The notes below the pieces were generated by a model, which saw only the letters and a program-made list of their open reading frames with translations, was not told the DNA's origin and searched no databases. Source: Marivita lacus (GTDB taxonomy: Bacteria > Pseudomonadota > Alphaproteobacteria > Rhodobacterales > Rhodobacteraceae). From it: 64,000 bases of DNA. How positions within the stretch are numbered: position 1 is the first letter of the stretch; each line of letters begins with the position of its first letter. The stretch lies in assembly GCF_014637725.1 (NCBI RefSeq), contig NZ_BMFC01000005.1, positions 174,844 to 238,843 on the forward strand, given 5' to 3'. Below, in pieces: positions 1 through 8,388 of the stretch. The position numbers and the translations under genes are program-made.

Positions 1-138
1 TCCCGGATTGACGAGATTTGGCAGCAAGAACAATGGGGCGAAGACGAGGAAGCGGCAGAGATGGCCGAACACAAGAAGGCCGCGTTTTTGCACGCCAATG
101 AATTCCTGCGATTGCTGAACGAGCATTCGTCCGTGTGA
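1..138 (+). CDS. C-terminal end of an ATP12-type F1-ATPase assembly chaperone (partial)
   Basis: The first 45 codons in frame 1 are open and end in TGA at 136-138. They read as an acidic C-terminal tail beginning SRIDEIWQQEQWGEDEEAAE. From memory this resembles the end of alphaproteobacterial ATP12 chaperones, which help assemble the F1 alpha subunit. The start lies outside the window. It runs in the same direction as the bzt operon but is separated from bztA by about 180 bp, so it is probably a separate transcript. The family call rests only on this short tail. Confidence 0.6.
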   Translation, partial: SRIDEIWQQEQWGEDEEAAEMAEHKKAAFLHANEFLRLLNEHSSV

Positions 139-184
139 CGCAGGGTAAACTGCCAAGTTCTGTTCAAAAAATAGGCTATGCGGC

Positions 185-214
185 TTGACCTCTGCCAATG
201 AATCCCCGCAAAAT
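185..214 (+). promoter_or_regulatory. Candidate sigma70-type promoter for bztABCD
   Basis: TTGACC at 185-190 is followed after 18 bp by CAAAAT at 209-214, about 100 bp ahead of bztA. A small hairpin (CCACGC / GCGTGG arms, 280-297) lies in the leader just before the AGGAAGAGG ribosome-binding site. The -10 match is moderate, so the assignment is tentative. Confidence 0.35.
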
Positions 215-317
215 CGGGTCCATCGCGAGTAGGGGCTTTCCTACTTTCGTCGTATGGGCGCTCATGCGTTCGACAGAAACCACGCTGATAGGCGTGGGAT
301 AACAGGAAGAGGTAAAC

Positions 318-1337
318 ATGAAAAAAATTGCAATTCTTGGCGCAATGACCGCAGCCGGCCTGTCCGCCGGTGTTGCGTCTGCCGCCACGCTGGACGACGT
401 CAAGGCACGCGGCAAGCTGAACTGCGGCGTGACGACCGGTCTTGTCGGTTTTGCAGCGCCGAACGCGAATGGCGAATGGGAAGGCTTTGATGTCGGCGTA
501 TGCCGCGCCGTCGCCGCTGCTGTTCTGGGCGACCCGGCAGCTGTCGAGTTCGTTCCGACAACCGGCAAGACCCGCTTCACGGCGCTTGCGTCGGGCGAGA
601 TCGACCTGCTTGCACGGAACACAACCTGGACGTTCTCGCGCGACGTCGACCTCGGTTTCGAATTCGTCGGAATCAACTACTACGACGGTCAGGGCTTCAT
701 GGTTCCCAAGGCACTGGGTGTATCCTCGGCCAAGGAGCTGGATGGCGCAACGATCTGTATCCAGACCGGAACCACAACTGAGCTGAACCTTGCAGACTAC
801 TTCCGCAAGAACAACATCAGCTACGAGCCGGTTCCGATCGAAACCAACGCTGAAGCGCAGCCGCTCTACCTCGAAGGTGCGTGCGACGTTTACACAACCG
901 ACGCGTCCGGCCTTGCCGCGACACGCGCCGCGTTCGAAAACCCGGGCGACCACGTCGTTCTGCCGGAGATCATCTCCAAGGAGCCTCTTGGCCCGCTTGT
1001 CCGTCATGGCGACAACCAGTGGGGCGACATTGCTCGCTGGACGCTGAACGCGCTGATCGCAGCTGAAGAGCTGGGTGTGACATCCGCAAACGTTCAGGAG
1101 CTGGCAGCATCCGCAGGTGAAAACCCGGAAATCAACCGTCTTCTGGGTACCGAAGGCACACTGGGCGCGATGCTGGGTCTTGAAGCCGATTGGGCTGTCA
1201 AGGCAATCGCAGCAGGCGGCAACTACGGTGAGCTGTTCGAAAAGAACATCGGTGAGAACACACCGATCGGTCTGGCACGCGGTCTGAACGCACAGTGGAC
1301 CGAAGGTGGTCTGCTCTACAGCCCGCCCTTCCGCTAA
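318..1337 (+). CDS. bztA: Periplasmic glutamate/glutamine/aspartate/asparagine-binding protein (BztA/AapJ family)
   Basis: This 339-residue solute-binding protein delivers amino acids to the BztBC permease. It begins with a Sec signal peptide (KK at residues 2-3, hydrophobic core, ASA cleavage site near residue 22). The mature protein shows the family pattern: DVGVCRAVAAAVLGD around residues 58-72, the TRFTALASGEIDLLARNTTW block that binds the amino-acid backbone, and IQTGTTTELNLADYF. The length matches AapJ/BztA proteins. The ATG at 318 has a strong AGGAAGAGG site upstream. It is the first gene of the bzt operon and is followed by a hairpin with a U run, which would favour higher output of the binding protein than of the membrane parts. 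The Bzt name, rather than the rhizobial Aap name, rests on the apparent Rhodobacterales origin. Confidence 0.93.
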   Translation: MKKIAILGAMTAAGLSAGVASAATLDDVKARGKLNCGVTTGLVGFAAPNANGEWEGFDVGVCRAVAAAVLGDPAAVEFVPTTGKTRFTALASGEIDLLARNTTWTFSRDVDLGFEFVGINYYDGQGFMVPKALGVSSAKELDGATICIQTGTTTELNLADYFRKNNISYEPVPIETNAEAQPLYLEGACDVYTTDASGLAATRAAFENPGDHVVLPEIISKEPLGPLVRHGDNQWGDIARWTLNALIAAEELGVTSANVQELAASAGENPEINRLLGTEGTLGAMLGLEADWAVKAIAAGGNYGELFEKNIGENTPIGLARGLNAQWTEGGLLYSPPFR

Positions 1338-1352
1338 GACACTGGCTAGGGA

Positions 1353-1382
1353 AAAGGGCGCGGATCACTCCGCGCCCTTTTT
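1353..1382 (+). terminator. Hairpin with U run between bztA and bztB (partial terminator/attenuator)
   Basis: A perfect 12-bp stem, AAAGGGCGCGGA / TCCGCGCCCTTT, with a 4-nt loop (1365-1368) runs into TTTTT. It starts 15 nt after the bztA stop codon, and the co-directional bztB begins 84 nt further on. It most likely terminates part of the transcripts and protects the 3' end of a bztA-only mRNA. Confidence 0.8.
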
Positions 1383-1465
1383 CAAAATAAAAAACAAGCC
1401 TTCGGATCAGGCATCAGAGCGCGACAAGCGCCGCCAAGAGAGTCCGGATACACAGGGATAAAACA

Positions 1466-2680
1466 ATGTCCACGATTTCAGACCCACCGTCGGGGTCGTT
1501 TCAGCTGTCAATGCTGATCAACGACACGCGCTACCGGTCCTACACCTTTCAATTCATCGCACTGATCCTACTGATAATGGCCTTTGCCTATTTGGGCTAT
1601 AACCTGCTGGCCAACCTTCAAGCCGCCGGTCTGAACATCTCGTACAAGTTTCTTGGTGAACCGGCGGGCTATGACATCAACCAGACCCTGGTCGACTATA
1701 CCAGTCAGTCGACACATTGGCGGGCTGCAGTCGTCGGAGTGCTCAACACGCTTCTGGTGGCGTTTCTCGGCTGCCTGATGGCGACCGTGATCGGCGTCTT
1801 CGTTGGTGTTCTCAGGCTGAGCGACAACTGGCTCGTTCGCCAGATCATGTCGATCTATGTCGAGATCTTTCGAAACGTCCCGGTGCTGATCTGGATTCTC
1901 ATCATCATGGCGATCTTCATCGCCGTTCTGCCGCAACCGCGCGATTTCCGGGGGGAAGATGCCGCGGCGTCCATGGTGTTCGGAGCCTTCGCCTTTACAG
2001 GTCGCGGCTTCTATTCACCGGCGCCCGTATTCGGTCCGGGTTCGAGTGTCGTTGTCGCGGTTTTCCTTGCGTCGATTGCCGGAATCTTCGCGTTCCGCAG
2101 ATACGCCAAAAAGGCGCTCTATGACCGTGGGCAATTGATCCCGACCCTGTGGCCATCGCTGGCGATCTTTTTCGTTCCGTCGATTCTTGTCTTTTTCGTC
2201 ATGGGTCGCCCGATCACGCTGGATTATCCGTCTCTGCAAGGCTTCAACTTCCAGGGCGGCATCTTCATGCGCAACTCGCTGATTGCGCTCTGGTTCGCCT
2301 TGTCGATCTATACTGCCGCCTTCATCGCCGAGAACGTCCGCGCCGGCATCCTTGCCGTGAGCAAGGGCCAGACCGAAGCGGCGGCCTCGCTTGGTCTGCG
2401 TCCGGGTCGGATCATGAACCTCGTGGTTCTGCCTCAAGCGCTGCGCGTGATCATCCCGCCGCTGATTTCTCAATACCTGAACCTGACCAAGAACTCGTCG
2501 TTGGCGATTGCGGTGGGGTACATGGATTTGACCGGCACATTGGGGGGCATCACGCTCAACCAGACGGGCCGCGCGATCGAGGCGATCTTCCTGCTGATGC
2601 TGTTCTACCTCGCCATCTCGCTTGCGATATCGGCGATCATGAACGTCTACAACAACAGCGTTAAGCTGAAGGAGCGCTGA
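1466..2680 (+). CDS. bztB: Amino-acid ABC transporter permease, BztB/AapQ family
   Basis: The 404-residue membrane protein is one of two permease subunits of the amino-acid importer. One TM segment lies at about residues 28-50. Then comes a periplasmic stretch, the conserved BPD-type core (NTLLVAFLGCLMATVIG), and the EAA loop near residues 305-325 (ENVRAGILAVSKGQTEAAASLGL), which contacts the ATPase. The N-terminal extension before the core is usual for AapQ/BztB and absent from ordinary HisMQ-type permeases. bztC begins one base after its stop codon, so the two are translationally coupled and probably form a heterodimer. Confidence 0.92.
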   Translation: MSTISDPPSGSFQLSMLINDTRYRSYTFQFIALILLIMAFAYLGYNLLANLQAAGLNISYKFLGEPAGYDINQTLVDYTSQSTHWRAAVVGVLNTLLVAFLGCLMATVIGVFVGVLRLSDNWLVRQIMSIYVEIFRNVPVLIWILIIMAIFIAVLPQPRDFRGEDAAASMVFGAFAFTGRGFYSPAPVFGPGSSVVVAVFLASIAGIFAFRRYAKKALYDRGQLIPTLWPSLAIFFVPSILVFFVMGRPITLDYPSLQGFNFQGGIFMRNSLIALWFALSIYTAAFIAENVRAGILAVSKGQTEAAASLGLRPGRIMNLVVLPQALRVIIPPLISQYLNLTKNSSLAIAVGYMDLTGTLGGITLNQTGRAIEAIFLLMLFYLAISLAISAIMNVYNNSVKLKER

Positions 2681-2681
2681 G

Positions 2682-3977
2682 ATGTCGGATACACATGCTC
2701 ATTCCGTTGCCTTCGTCCGCGAAACGATGCTGCCACAACAACCGCCGCCCGTCACGGAAGCGGGTGTGGTCAAATGGATGCGGGAAAACCTCTTCAAGGG
2801 GTGGTTCAACACGCTGCTGACCGTCGTGTCGCTGTATTTCATCTTCAAGATCGTCACCGGAGCCTATCCGTGGTTCGCCAACGGCATCTGGAACACCAGC
2901 TCGCTGGCGGAATGCCGGGATATGCTGGACGGGATGACCGGTGCCTGTTTCTCGGTCCTGACCGAACGCTGGAACCAGTTGCTTTTCGGCTTCACCTATC
3001 CGCGTGATGCCTATTGGCGCCCGACATTGGCGTTCGTTCTTCTGATCGTCGCCATTGCGCCGGTCCTCTATCCCAAGGCGCCGCGCAATCTTCTGTATTT
3101 CACCGCGGTCTATCCATTCCTTGCCTACTGGCTCATCTGGGGCGGCACATTGCTGATCCCGCTGATGGTGCTTGTGGGACTGGTCGCCGGGTATTTCGCG
3201 TTCAAGCAGTTCGAACGTCAAAGCTTTGCGATGGGCATGATCGCGGGTCTGGTCTCTGCGGTGGTCGTGATCTGGGCCGGGTCCATCGTGCCCGCCTCAA
3301 TGCCGAATGTCATGGCCATCGAGGCGGTGCAGTCGCGCGACATTGGCGGCTTCATGCTGAACATGATCCTCGGGACGGTCTGCGTGTCGCTGTCCTTGCC
3401 CTTGGGCATCATGCTTGCGCTGGGGCGGCAATCCTCCATGCCGATCATCAAATGGATCTGCATCATCTTCATCGAGTTCATCCGGGGTGTGCCGCTGATC
3501 ACGCTGTTGTTCGTGGCGAACGTGGTTCTGGCCTACTTCTTCCCGCCCGGCTCCAACATCGACCTCGTGCTGCGCGTCATCATCATGATCACCATGTTCT
3601 CTTCGGCCTATATCGCCGAGGTGATCCGGGGTGGTCTGGCGGCGCTTCCGCGCGGTCAATACGAAGCTGCGAACAGTCTGGGCCTGGATTACGCCCAGTC
3701 GATGCGCCTGATCATCCTGCCGCAAGCGCTGAAGATCTCGATCCCCGGGATCGTCAACGTGGCGGTGGGCCTGTTCAAGGACACGACGCTGGTGTCGGTG
3801 ATTTCGATGTTCGACCTCGTGGGCATGATCCGCGGACCGATCCTCGCCTCGACCGAATGGAACGGCGTCTATTGGGAACTCTGGGGCTTTGCGGTCTTCG
3901 TGTTCTTCATCGTCTGCTTCAGCATTTCAAAGTATTCGCAGTGGCTCGAGCGTCAGCTTGCCACCGATCACCGATAA
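2682..3977 (+). CDS. bztC: Amino-acid ABC transporter permease, BztC/AapM family
   Basis: This 431-residue protein is the second permease subunit. It has a long N-terminal part with several TM segments (about residues 40-190), followed by the conserved permease core that begins around MLNMILGTVCVSLSLPLG. The EAA loop reads EVIRGGLAALPRGQYEAANS. Length and layout agree with AapM/BztC. The start codon is one base from the bztB stop, and the ATPase gene follows after 12 bp. BztB and BztC are expected to pair in the inner membrane and receive substrate from BztA. Confidence 0.92.
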   Translation: MSDTHAHSVAFVRETMLPQQPPPVTEAGVVKWMRENLFKGWFNTLLTVVSLYFIFKIVTGAYPWFANGIWNTSSLAECRDMLDGMTGACFSVLTERWNQLLFGFTYPRDAYWRPTLAFVLLIVAIAPVLYPKAPRNLLYFTAVYPFLAYWLIWGGTLLIPLMVLVGLVAGYFAFKQFERQSFAMGMIAGLVSAVVVIWAGSIVPASMPNVMAIEAVQSRDIGGFMLNMILGTVCVSLSLPLGIMLALGRQSSMPIIKWICIIFIEFIRGVPLITLLFVANVVLAYFFPPGSNIDLVLRVIIMITMFSSAYIAEVIRGGLAALPRGQYEAANSLGLDYAQSMRLIILPQALKISIPGIVNVAVGLFKDTTLVSVISMFDLVGMIRGPILASTEWNGVYWELWGFAVFVFFIVCFSISKYSQWLERQLATDHR

Positions 3978-3989
3978 GGAGGCCAAGCA

Positions 3990-4763
3990 ATGGCTGAAAC
4001 TGCAAATGCACCCATGGCGATCTCTGACGAGGTGGCCATCCAGATCCAGAGCATGAACAAGTGGTTCGGATCGTTCCACGTTCTGCGGGATATCGACCTG
4101 ACCGTCTATCGCGGCGAACGCATCGTCATCGCGGGCCCATCCGGGTCCGGCAAATCCACGCTGATCCGCTGCATCAACGCGCTGGAAGAGCACCAGAAGG
4201 GCTCGATCACCGTCGATGGCACTTTGCTGTCCTCGGACATCAAGAACATCGACACGATCCGCTCCGAGGTCGGGATGGTGTTCCAGCACTTCAACCTGTT
4301 CCCGCACCTGACCATTCTCGAGAATTGCACGCTTGCTCCGATCTGGGTCCGCAAGACGCCCAAGCGCGAGGCCGAGGAAACCGCGATGCACTTCCTCGAA
4401 AAGGTCAAGATCCCCGAACAGGCCAACAAGTATCCCGGTCAGCTTTCAGGTGGTCAGCAACAGCGTGTGGCGATTGCCCGGTCGCTCTGCATGAAGCCGC
4501 GCATCATGCTCTTTGACGAACCGACCTCCGCGCTCGATCCCGAGATGATCAAGGAAGTGCTCGACACCATGGTCAGCCTTGCCGAAGACGGCATGACCAT
4601 GATCTGCGTGACCCACGAAATGGGCTTTGCACGTCAGGTCGCGCACCGCGTGATCTTCATGGATGCGGGCCAGATCGTCGAACAGAATGAACCCGAAGAG
4701 TTCTTCAACAATCCGCAGAACGAACGGACCAAGCTGTTCCTCAGCCAGATCCTCGGTCACTGA
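3990..4763 (+). CDS. bztD: Amino-acid ABC transporter ATP-binding protein, BztD/AapP family
   Basis: The 257-residue cytoplasmic ATPase powers the Bzt importer. All nucleotide-binding motifs are visible: Walker [10 protein letters not shown]-loop [12 protein letters not shown], signature LSGGQQQR, Walker B IMLFDEP and the switch histidine in CVTHEMGFA. The ATG at 3990 follows AAGGAGG with good spacing. It is the last gene of the operon, and a wobble-containing hairpin with a U run follows the stop codon by about 20 bp. Confidence 0.94.
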   Translation: MAETANAPMAISDEVAIQIQSMNKWFGSFHVLRDIDLTVYRGERIVIAGPSGSGKSTLIRCINALEEHQKGSITVDGTLLSSDIKNIDTIRSEVGMVFQHFNLFPHLTILENCTLAPIWVRKTPKREAEETAMHFLEKVKIPEQANKYPGQLSGGQQQRVAIARSLCMKPRIMLFDEPTSALDPEMIKEVLDTMVSLAEDGMTMICVTHEMGFARQVAHRVIFMDAGQIVEQNEPEEFFNNPQNERTKLFLSQILGH

Positions 4764-4785
4764 CCGAGCATCGGCAGACACTCAA

Positions 4786-4814
4786 AGCGCTCCGGTTCAC
4801 CGCCGGGGCGTTTT
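4786..4814 (+). terminator. Rho-independent terminator after bztD
   Basis: An 11-bp stem AGCGCTCCGGT / GCCGGGGCGTT, with G-U wobbles, has a 5-nt loop and runs into TTTT. It sits between bztD and the 3' end of the convergent phosphatase gene, so it closes the bzt operon. Confidence 0.65.
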
Positions 4815-4849
4815 GCGTTCTGGACAGGTGTCCCGCGTAGGCCGGAGCT

Positions 4850-5356
4850 TCAGCCCGGCTGCCCGGCTGCAATAACCTCGCGCGGGATGGCGAAGTCCTC
4901 GCAATGTCCTGTCCCCTTACGGATGTCGCCCCAGTGCGCCACGTCAAAGCGGATCAGGCTGGTGGCACAGGTCGGGTAATCGGCAAAGCGCGGATGGTTC
5001 GGCCAATCCGCCACGAGCTGTTGCGCACATTCTCCGATGCCGTTGTTGTGACCTAGCAAAAGCACGGTGTCCCCTGACGCGCTGCGCAGCACGTCTATGA
5101 TTTCATCCGGATCGGCCAGGTACAGCGCCCGCTCGAAACGGGTTCTTGTGTCCGGAAGTCCCAGCAGGGTCAGGGTGTGACGGGTGCGCGTGGCGGTGGA
5201 ACACAGCACCTCGTCGGGCAACCAGTCCCGGTCAGCCAACCACTGCCCCATGGCGGGCGCGCTGTGCCTGCCGCGCGCGTTCAAAGGCCTGCCGTGATCG
5301 TCGCCCGAGGCGGACCAATCCGATTTCGCGTGGCGCATGAGGATCAGTCGTTTCAC
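4850..5356 (-). CDS. SixA-like histidine phosphatase
   Basis: Starting from a GTG codon at 5356 this is a 168-residue member of the histidine phosphatase superfamily. The N-terminal LILMRHAKSDW carries the RHG-type catalytic motif as RHA, as in the SixA branch. The second catalytic histidine is in LLLGHNNGIGE, and RTRHTLTLL is the usual mid-domain block. SixA proteins dephosphorylate phosphohistidine on phosphotransfer domains, but the substrate here is unknown. A longer reading from 5479 would overlap the upstream gene and adds no recognisable sequence. It is the last gene of the yidC-argB cluster. Confidence 0.8.
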   Translation of the reverse strand: MKRLILMRHAKSDWSASGDDHGRPLNARGRHSAPAMGQWLADRDWLPDEVLCSTATRTRHTLTLLGLPDTRTRFERALYLADPDEIIDVLRSASGDTVLLLGHNNGIGECAQQLVADWPNHPRFADYPTCATSLIRFDVAHWGDIRKGTGHCEDFAIPREVIAAGQPG

Positions 5357-5385
5357 GGGGGAACATGCCTTTTCTGGATGTGGGC

Positions 5386-6039
5386 TCACTCTCCCAAAAA
5401 TGCGCGCATGTGGAAAGCGGATTGTGCCTCTCGTCGGCCGAACCGAGCCGATACCGGACAGGCGCGGCGTACAAGGCATCCATTGCGACAGGATGCACCC
5501 TCGGGAGATCGAATATGCGCGATACAGGCCGGAACGTCATAGTCCTTGCCCGGTGCAAGCGCCCCGACCGGGCAGGCGGTTTCGCAGGGGCGTGTCTCAC
5601 AGCTTGGGCAGAGGCTCTGAGCGGGAGAGGGCAGATCAAGCTGCTGGGGCAGGGCCAGTGCCGCACGGAAGCTGATGAACAGACCCGCCTCGCTGTGGAC
5701 GAGCAACCCGACAGGCGAAGACCAGCTTGCCCCGCTGCGATCCGCCCATCGCAGGAATGGCGCATAGGGCGGGCCGTCATAGGGAAAGATCGCCTTGGCG
5801 TTCAGCGGCGATGCTACAGTCGCCGCCACGCGCTTCGACCAACGATCCAAGGGATGCCTTTGACCGTCCCGGTATTCCTGCGACGCGGTGAACACGTCCC
5901 AGAAACGTGGCTCATCCGGTCCAAGCAGAACCAGCGTGCCTGTTCCTTCAGGCGCGCCATCCTCCGGATCTGGATGAAAAGCGCCGCGCAGCGCCAGACC
6001 CACAGAGCGGGCAGAGCGGTCCAGATCGGCGAGGGTCAC
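5386..6039 (-). CDS. Ferredoxin-like iron-sulfur protein
   Basis: A 217-residue protein with a GTG start that overlaps the argB stop codon (GTGA), so it is translationally coupled to argB. The C-terminal third has [18 protein letters not shown], a classic [4Fe-4S] ferredoxin cysteine pattern with CP ending, and further cysteines downstream (CIAHI, CRNGC, RRACP) that could ligate a second cluster. The N-terminal part has no motif I recognise. There is no signal peptide or TM segment, so it is likely cytoplasmic. The electron partner is unknown. Confidence 0.75.
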   Translation of the reverse strand: MTLADLDRSARSVGLALRGAFHPDPEDGAPEGTGTLVLLGPDEPRFWDVFTASQEYRDGQRHPLDRWSKRVAATVASPLNAKAIFPYDGPPYAPFLRWADRSGASWSSPVGLLVHSEAGLFISFRAALALPQQLDLPSPAQSLCPSCETRPCETACPVGALAPGKDYDVPACIAHIRSPEGASCRNGCLVRRACPVSARFGRREAQSAFHMRAFLGE

Positions 6040-6905
6040 CGTGCGGGACGGATCAGCGAACCGGCCCCATGTTCGGTGAACAGTTCGAGCAGACAGGCGT
6101 TCGGGACGCGACCATCTAGGATGACCACCGCGCGCACACCGTCCTCGATCGCCTTGAGCGCGGTTTCCGTCTTGGGGATCATGCCACCGGCAATCGTTCC
6201 ATCCTCGATCATCGCGACCACCTCTTCGGGGGTCATCGCGGTCACCACATTGCCGTTTGCGTCCTTGACGCCGCTGACATCCGTCAACAGCAACAGGCGG
6301 TCGGCTTTCAGCGCACCTGCAATCGCGCCCGCAGCGGTGTCGCCGTTGACGTTGAATGTCTCGTTGGGTTGCATGCCAGTTGCCACGGGGGCCACCACCG
6401 GGATGATTCCCGCCTTGAACAGATCGCGCAAAACCTGCGGATTCATCTCGACCGGGCGACCGACAAATCCCAGTTCGGGATCATCCGCCTCGCAGACCAT
6501 GAGGTCGTCATCCTTGCCCGAAAGGCCAACAGCGCGGCCGCCCTCATCCATGATCGCCTGCACGATGCGTTTGTTCACAAGCCCGGTCAGCACCATTTCG
6601 ACCACTTCGACAGTGGCCTTGTCCGTCACCCGCTTGCCGCGCACGAATTCAGACTTGATGCCCAGCCTGGTGAGCATGTCGTTGATCATCGGACCCCCGC
6701 CATGCACAACAATCGGGTTGATCCCGACCTGACGCATCAGGACGATATCGCGCGCGAACTCTGCCATCGCGTCTTCGTCACCCATCGCGTTGCCGCCGAA
6801 TTTGACCACGACGATGGACCCGGCATAGCGCTGCATGAAGGGCAGGGCTTCGGAGAGTGTGCGTGCGGTGGCGATCCAGTCGTGATTCATGTCTCGGGAT
6901 TTCAT
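6036..6905 (-). CDS. argB: Acetylglutamate kinase
   Basis: The 289-residue enzyme phosphorylates N-acetyl-L-glutamate, the second step of arginine biosynthesis in the cytoplasm. Visible motifs are KFGGNAMG near residue 35, the VVHGGGP glycine loop, FVRGKRVTD, and [15 protein letters not shown] for nucleotide/substrate binding. The C-terminal segment [17 protein letters not shown] is typical. The length is standard. Translation could begin at M1 or at M6 (MNHDW), and I kept M1. It lies 87 bp downstream of engB and overlaps the next gene by 4 bp. Confidence 0.96.
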   Translation of the reverse strand: MKSRDMNHDWIATARTLSEALPFMQRYAGSIVVVKFGGNAMGDEDAMAEFARDIVLMRQVGINPIVVHGGGPMINDMLTRLGIKSEFVRGKRVTDKATVEVVEMVLTGLVNKRIVQAIMDEGGRAVGLSGKDDDLMVCEADDPELGFVGRPVEMNPQVLRDLFKAGIIPVVAPVATGMQPNETFNVNGDTAAGAIAGALKADRLLLLTDVSGVKDANGNVVTAMTPEEVVAMIEDGTIAGGMIPKTETALKAIEDGVRAVVILDGRVPNACLLELFTEHGAGSLIRPAR

Positions 6906-6992
6906 ATCGGTTTTGATCCTTGCCAGAACAGGCCTGACGCGACTGTGTGCGACATGGCTTGGCCAGAGACAAGCCGTTTCGCGTGACAGCGT

Positions 6993-7652
6993 CTAGCCGA
7001 TTCCGGCGATGATGCTGCGCAGATTGGCGATGCCTTCGCCCTTTTCGCTGCTGGTCAGTACAAGTTCGGGATAGGCTGCGGGGTGTTTCGCGAGCTTTTC
7101 GCGGACCTGCGTCAACAAGGCGTCATATTGTATCGGCTTGATCTTGTCGGCCTTGGTCAACACCACCTGAAACGTCACCGCGCTCTTGTCGAGCAGGGTC
7201 ATGATCTCTTCATCGACGGGCTTGATCCCGTGGCGGCTGTCCACCAGCACAAAGGCGCGGCGCAGGCTGGCACGCCCCGACAGGTACTGCTTGAGCAGCG
7301 CCTGCCATTTCTCGACAACCGCGACCGGCGCATTGGCAAAGCCATAGCCCGGCAGGTCGACGAGATAGCGTTCATCGCCAAGCGTGAAATAGTTGATTTC
7401 CTGCGTGCGTCCCGGTGTGTTCGACGCCCGTGCCAGCGCCTTGCGCCCTGTGACCGCGTTGATGAGCGACGACTTCCCGACATTCGACCGACCGGCAAAG
7501 CAGACCTCGATCCGGTCATCGGCGGGCAGGCCGGACATGGCCACGACACCCTTGAGGAAATCGACCTCACCTGCGAACAGCTTGCGACCGACTTCGCGGC
7601 TGATGTCGTCGGGGTCTTCGGCCAAGGGGAAAGGAAGCTTCATCTCAGACAT
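6993..7652 (-). CDS. yihA: Ribosome biogenesis GTPase EngB/YihA/YsxC
   Basis: A 219-residue GTPase needed for late assembly of the large ribosomal subunit. G1 is GRSNVGKSS (about residues 54-62), G3 is DLPGYGFA, G4 is TKADK, and G5 lies near LTSSEKGEG. The start overlaps the end of the upstream MOSC gene by 8 bp. Sharing a transcript with yidC makes sense because both serve cell growth. Confidence 0.94.
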   Translation of the reverse strand: MSEMKLPFPLAEDPDDISREVGRKLFAGEVDFLKGVVAMSGLPADDRIEVCFAGRSNVGKSSLINAVTGRKALARASNTPGRTQEINYFTLGDERYLVDLPGYGFANAPVAVVEKWQALLKQYLSGRASLRRAFVLVDSRHGIKPVDEEIMTLLDKSAVTFQVVLTKADKIKPIQYDALLTQVREKLAKHPAAYPELVLTSSEKGEGIANLRSIIAGIG

Positions 7653-8388
7653 GGGCCACCTCGTCGCCAGTTTGTATCACGCCGCCATGGATCACCTCGG
7701 CCCGGACCGAGAAATCCTGATGGCCCCAACTGTCCAGGGCGCCAAGCACATCCGCATCGCGCTTGCCGGTGTCGGGATTGCTATGGGTCGATTTGCAACG
7801 ATCCGTGCGCTCGCGCACCTGCAGGATCGTGTCACCGATCCGCAGCTTGCGGTCGTCCCAATCGAATTCTTCCCAAGGGGCCAGGCCGTCGATCCAGATG
7901 TTCCCGCGCCACCGCAGATGTGACAGGGGCTTTCCGACCCGCTGCTCGACCGCCCGATGGGACGCGAGGTTGCACAGCGTGATGCTGGGAAAATCGCTGT
8001 CGGTAAAGGCCTGTGCCTTCGCCTTGACGAGCCGTGCCGGTTTGAGCGTATCGTCCGGGAGAAATGCCGTCACCCATTCCAGAAAGGCGGTGCTGTCGCC
8101 ATCGGGGGTGAAGGTCAGGTCGGTCGTGTCGGGATGACACAGGGTGATCTGGCCGGTGGGTTCATCGAAATGCGCACGGATGGCCATCAGGCTGGGCAGC
8201 TTTGCCACTCGGCAGAAATTCCCGCAACTGACCCAACTGTTGCCATCCGCATCCGATCTCTCGTGCGCCACCGCCCAGAGCCGGTCGAACGGGATCGTGC
8301 CACCGGCCTCGACCGTCACCGAGTCCAGCTTTTCCCGACCATGGCTCTTGATCGGGTGCCGCCAGATTTCGGTGACTGTGGCCGTCAT
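7645..8388 (-). CDS. MOSC domain-containing protein
   Basis: A 247-residue protein with an N-terminal MOSC beta-barrel (VTEIWRHPIKSHGREKL) and a MOSC domain whose conserved cysteine lies in RTDRCKSTHSNPDTG. Such proteins bind or transfer molybdenum cofactor or sulfur, and some reduce N-hydroxylated compounds. The specific substrate cannot be read here. The ATG at 8388 overlaps the yidC stop codon (ATGA), which decides this start against a longer in-frame reading into yidC. It also overlaps the start of engB. Confidence 0.85.
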   Translation of the reverse strand: MTATVTEIWRHPIKSHGREKLDSVTVEAGGTIPFDRLWAVAHERSDADGNSWVSCGNFCRVAKLPSLMAIRAHFDEPTGQITLCHPDTTDLTFTPDGDSTAFLEWVTAFLPDDTLKPARLVKAKAQAFTDSDFPSITLCNLASHRAVEQRVGKPLSHLRWRGNIWIDGLAPWEEFDWDDRKLRIGDTILQVRERTDRCKSTHSNPDTGKRDADVLGALDSWGHQDFSVRAEVIHGGVIQTGDEVAHV

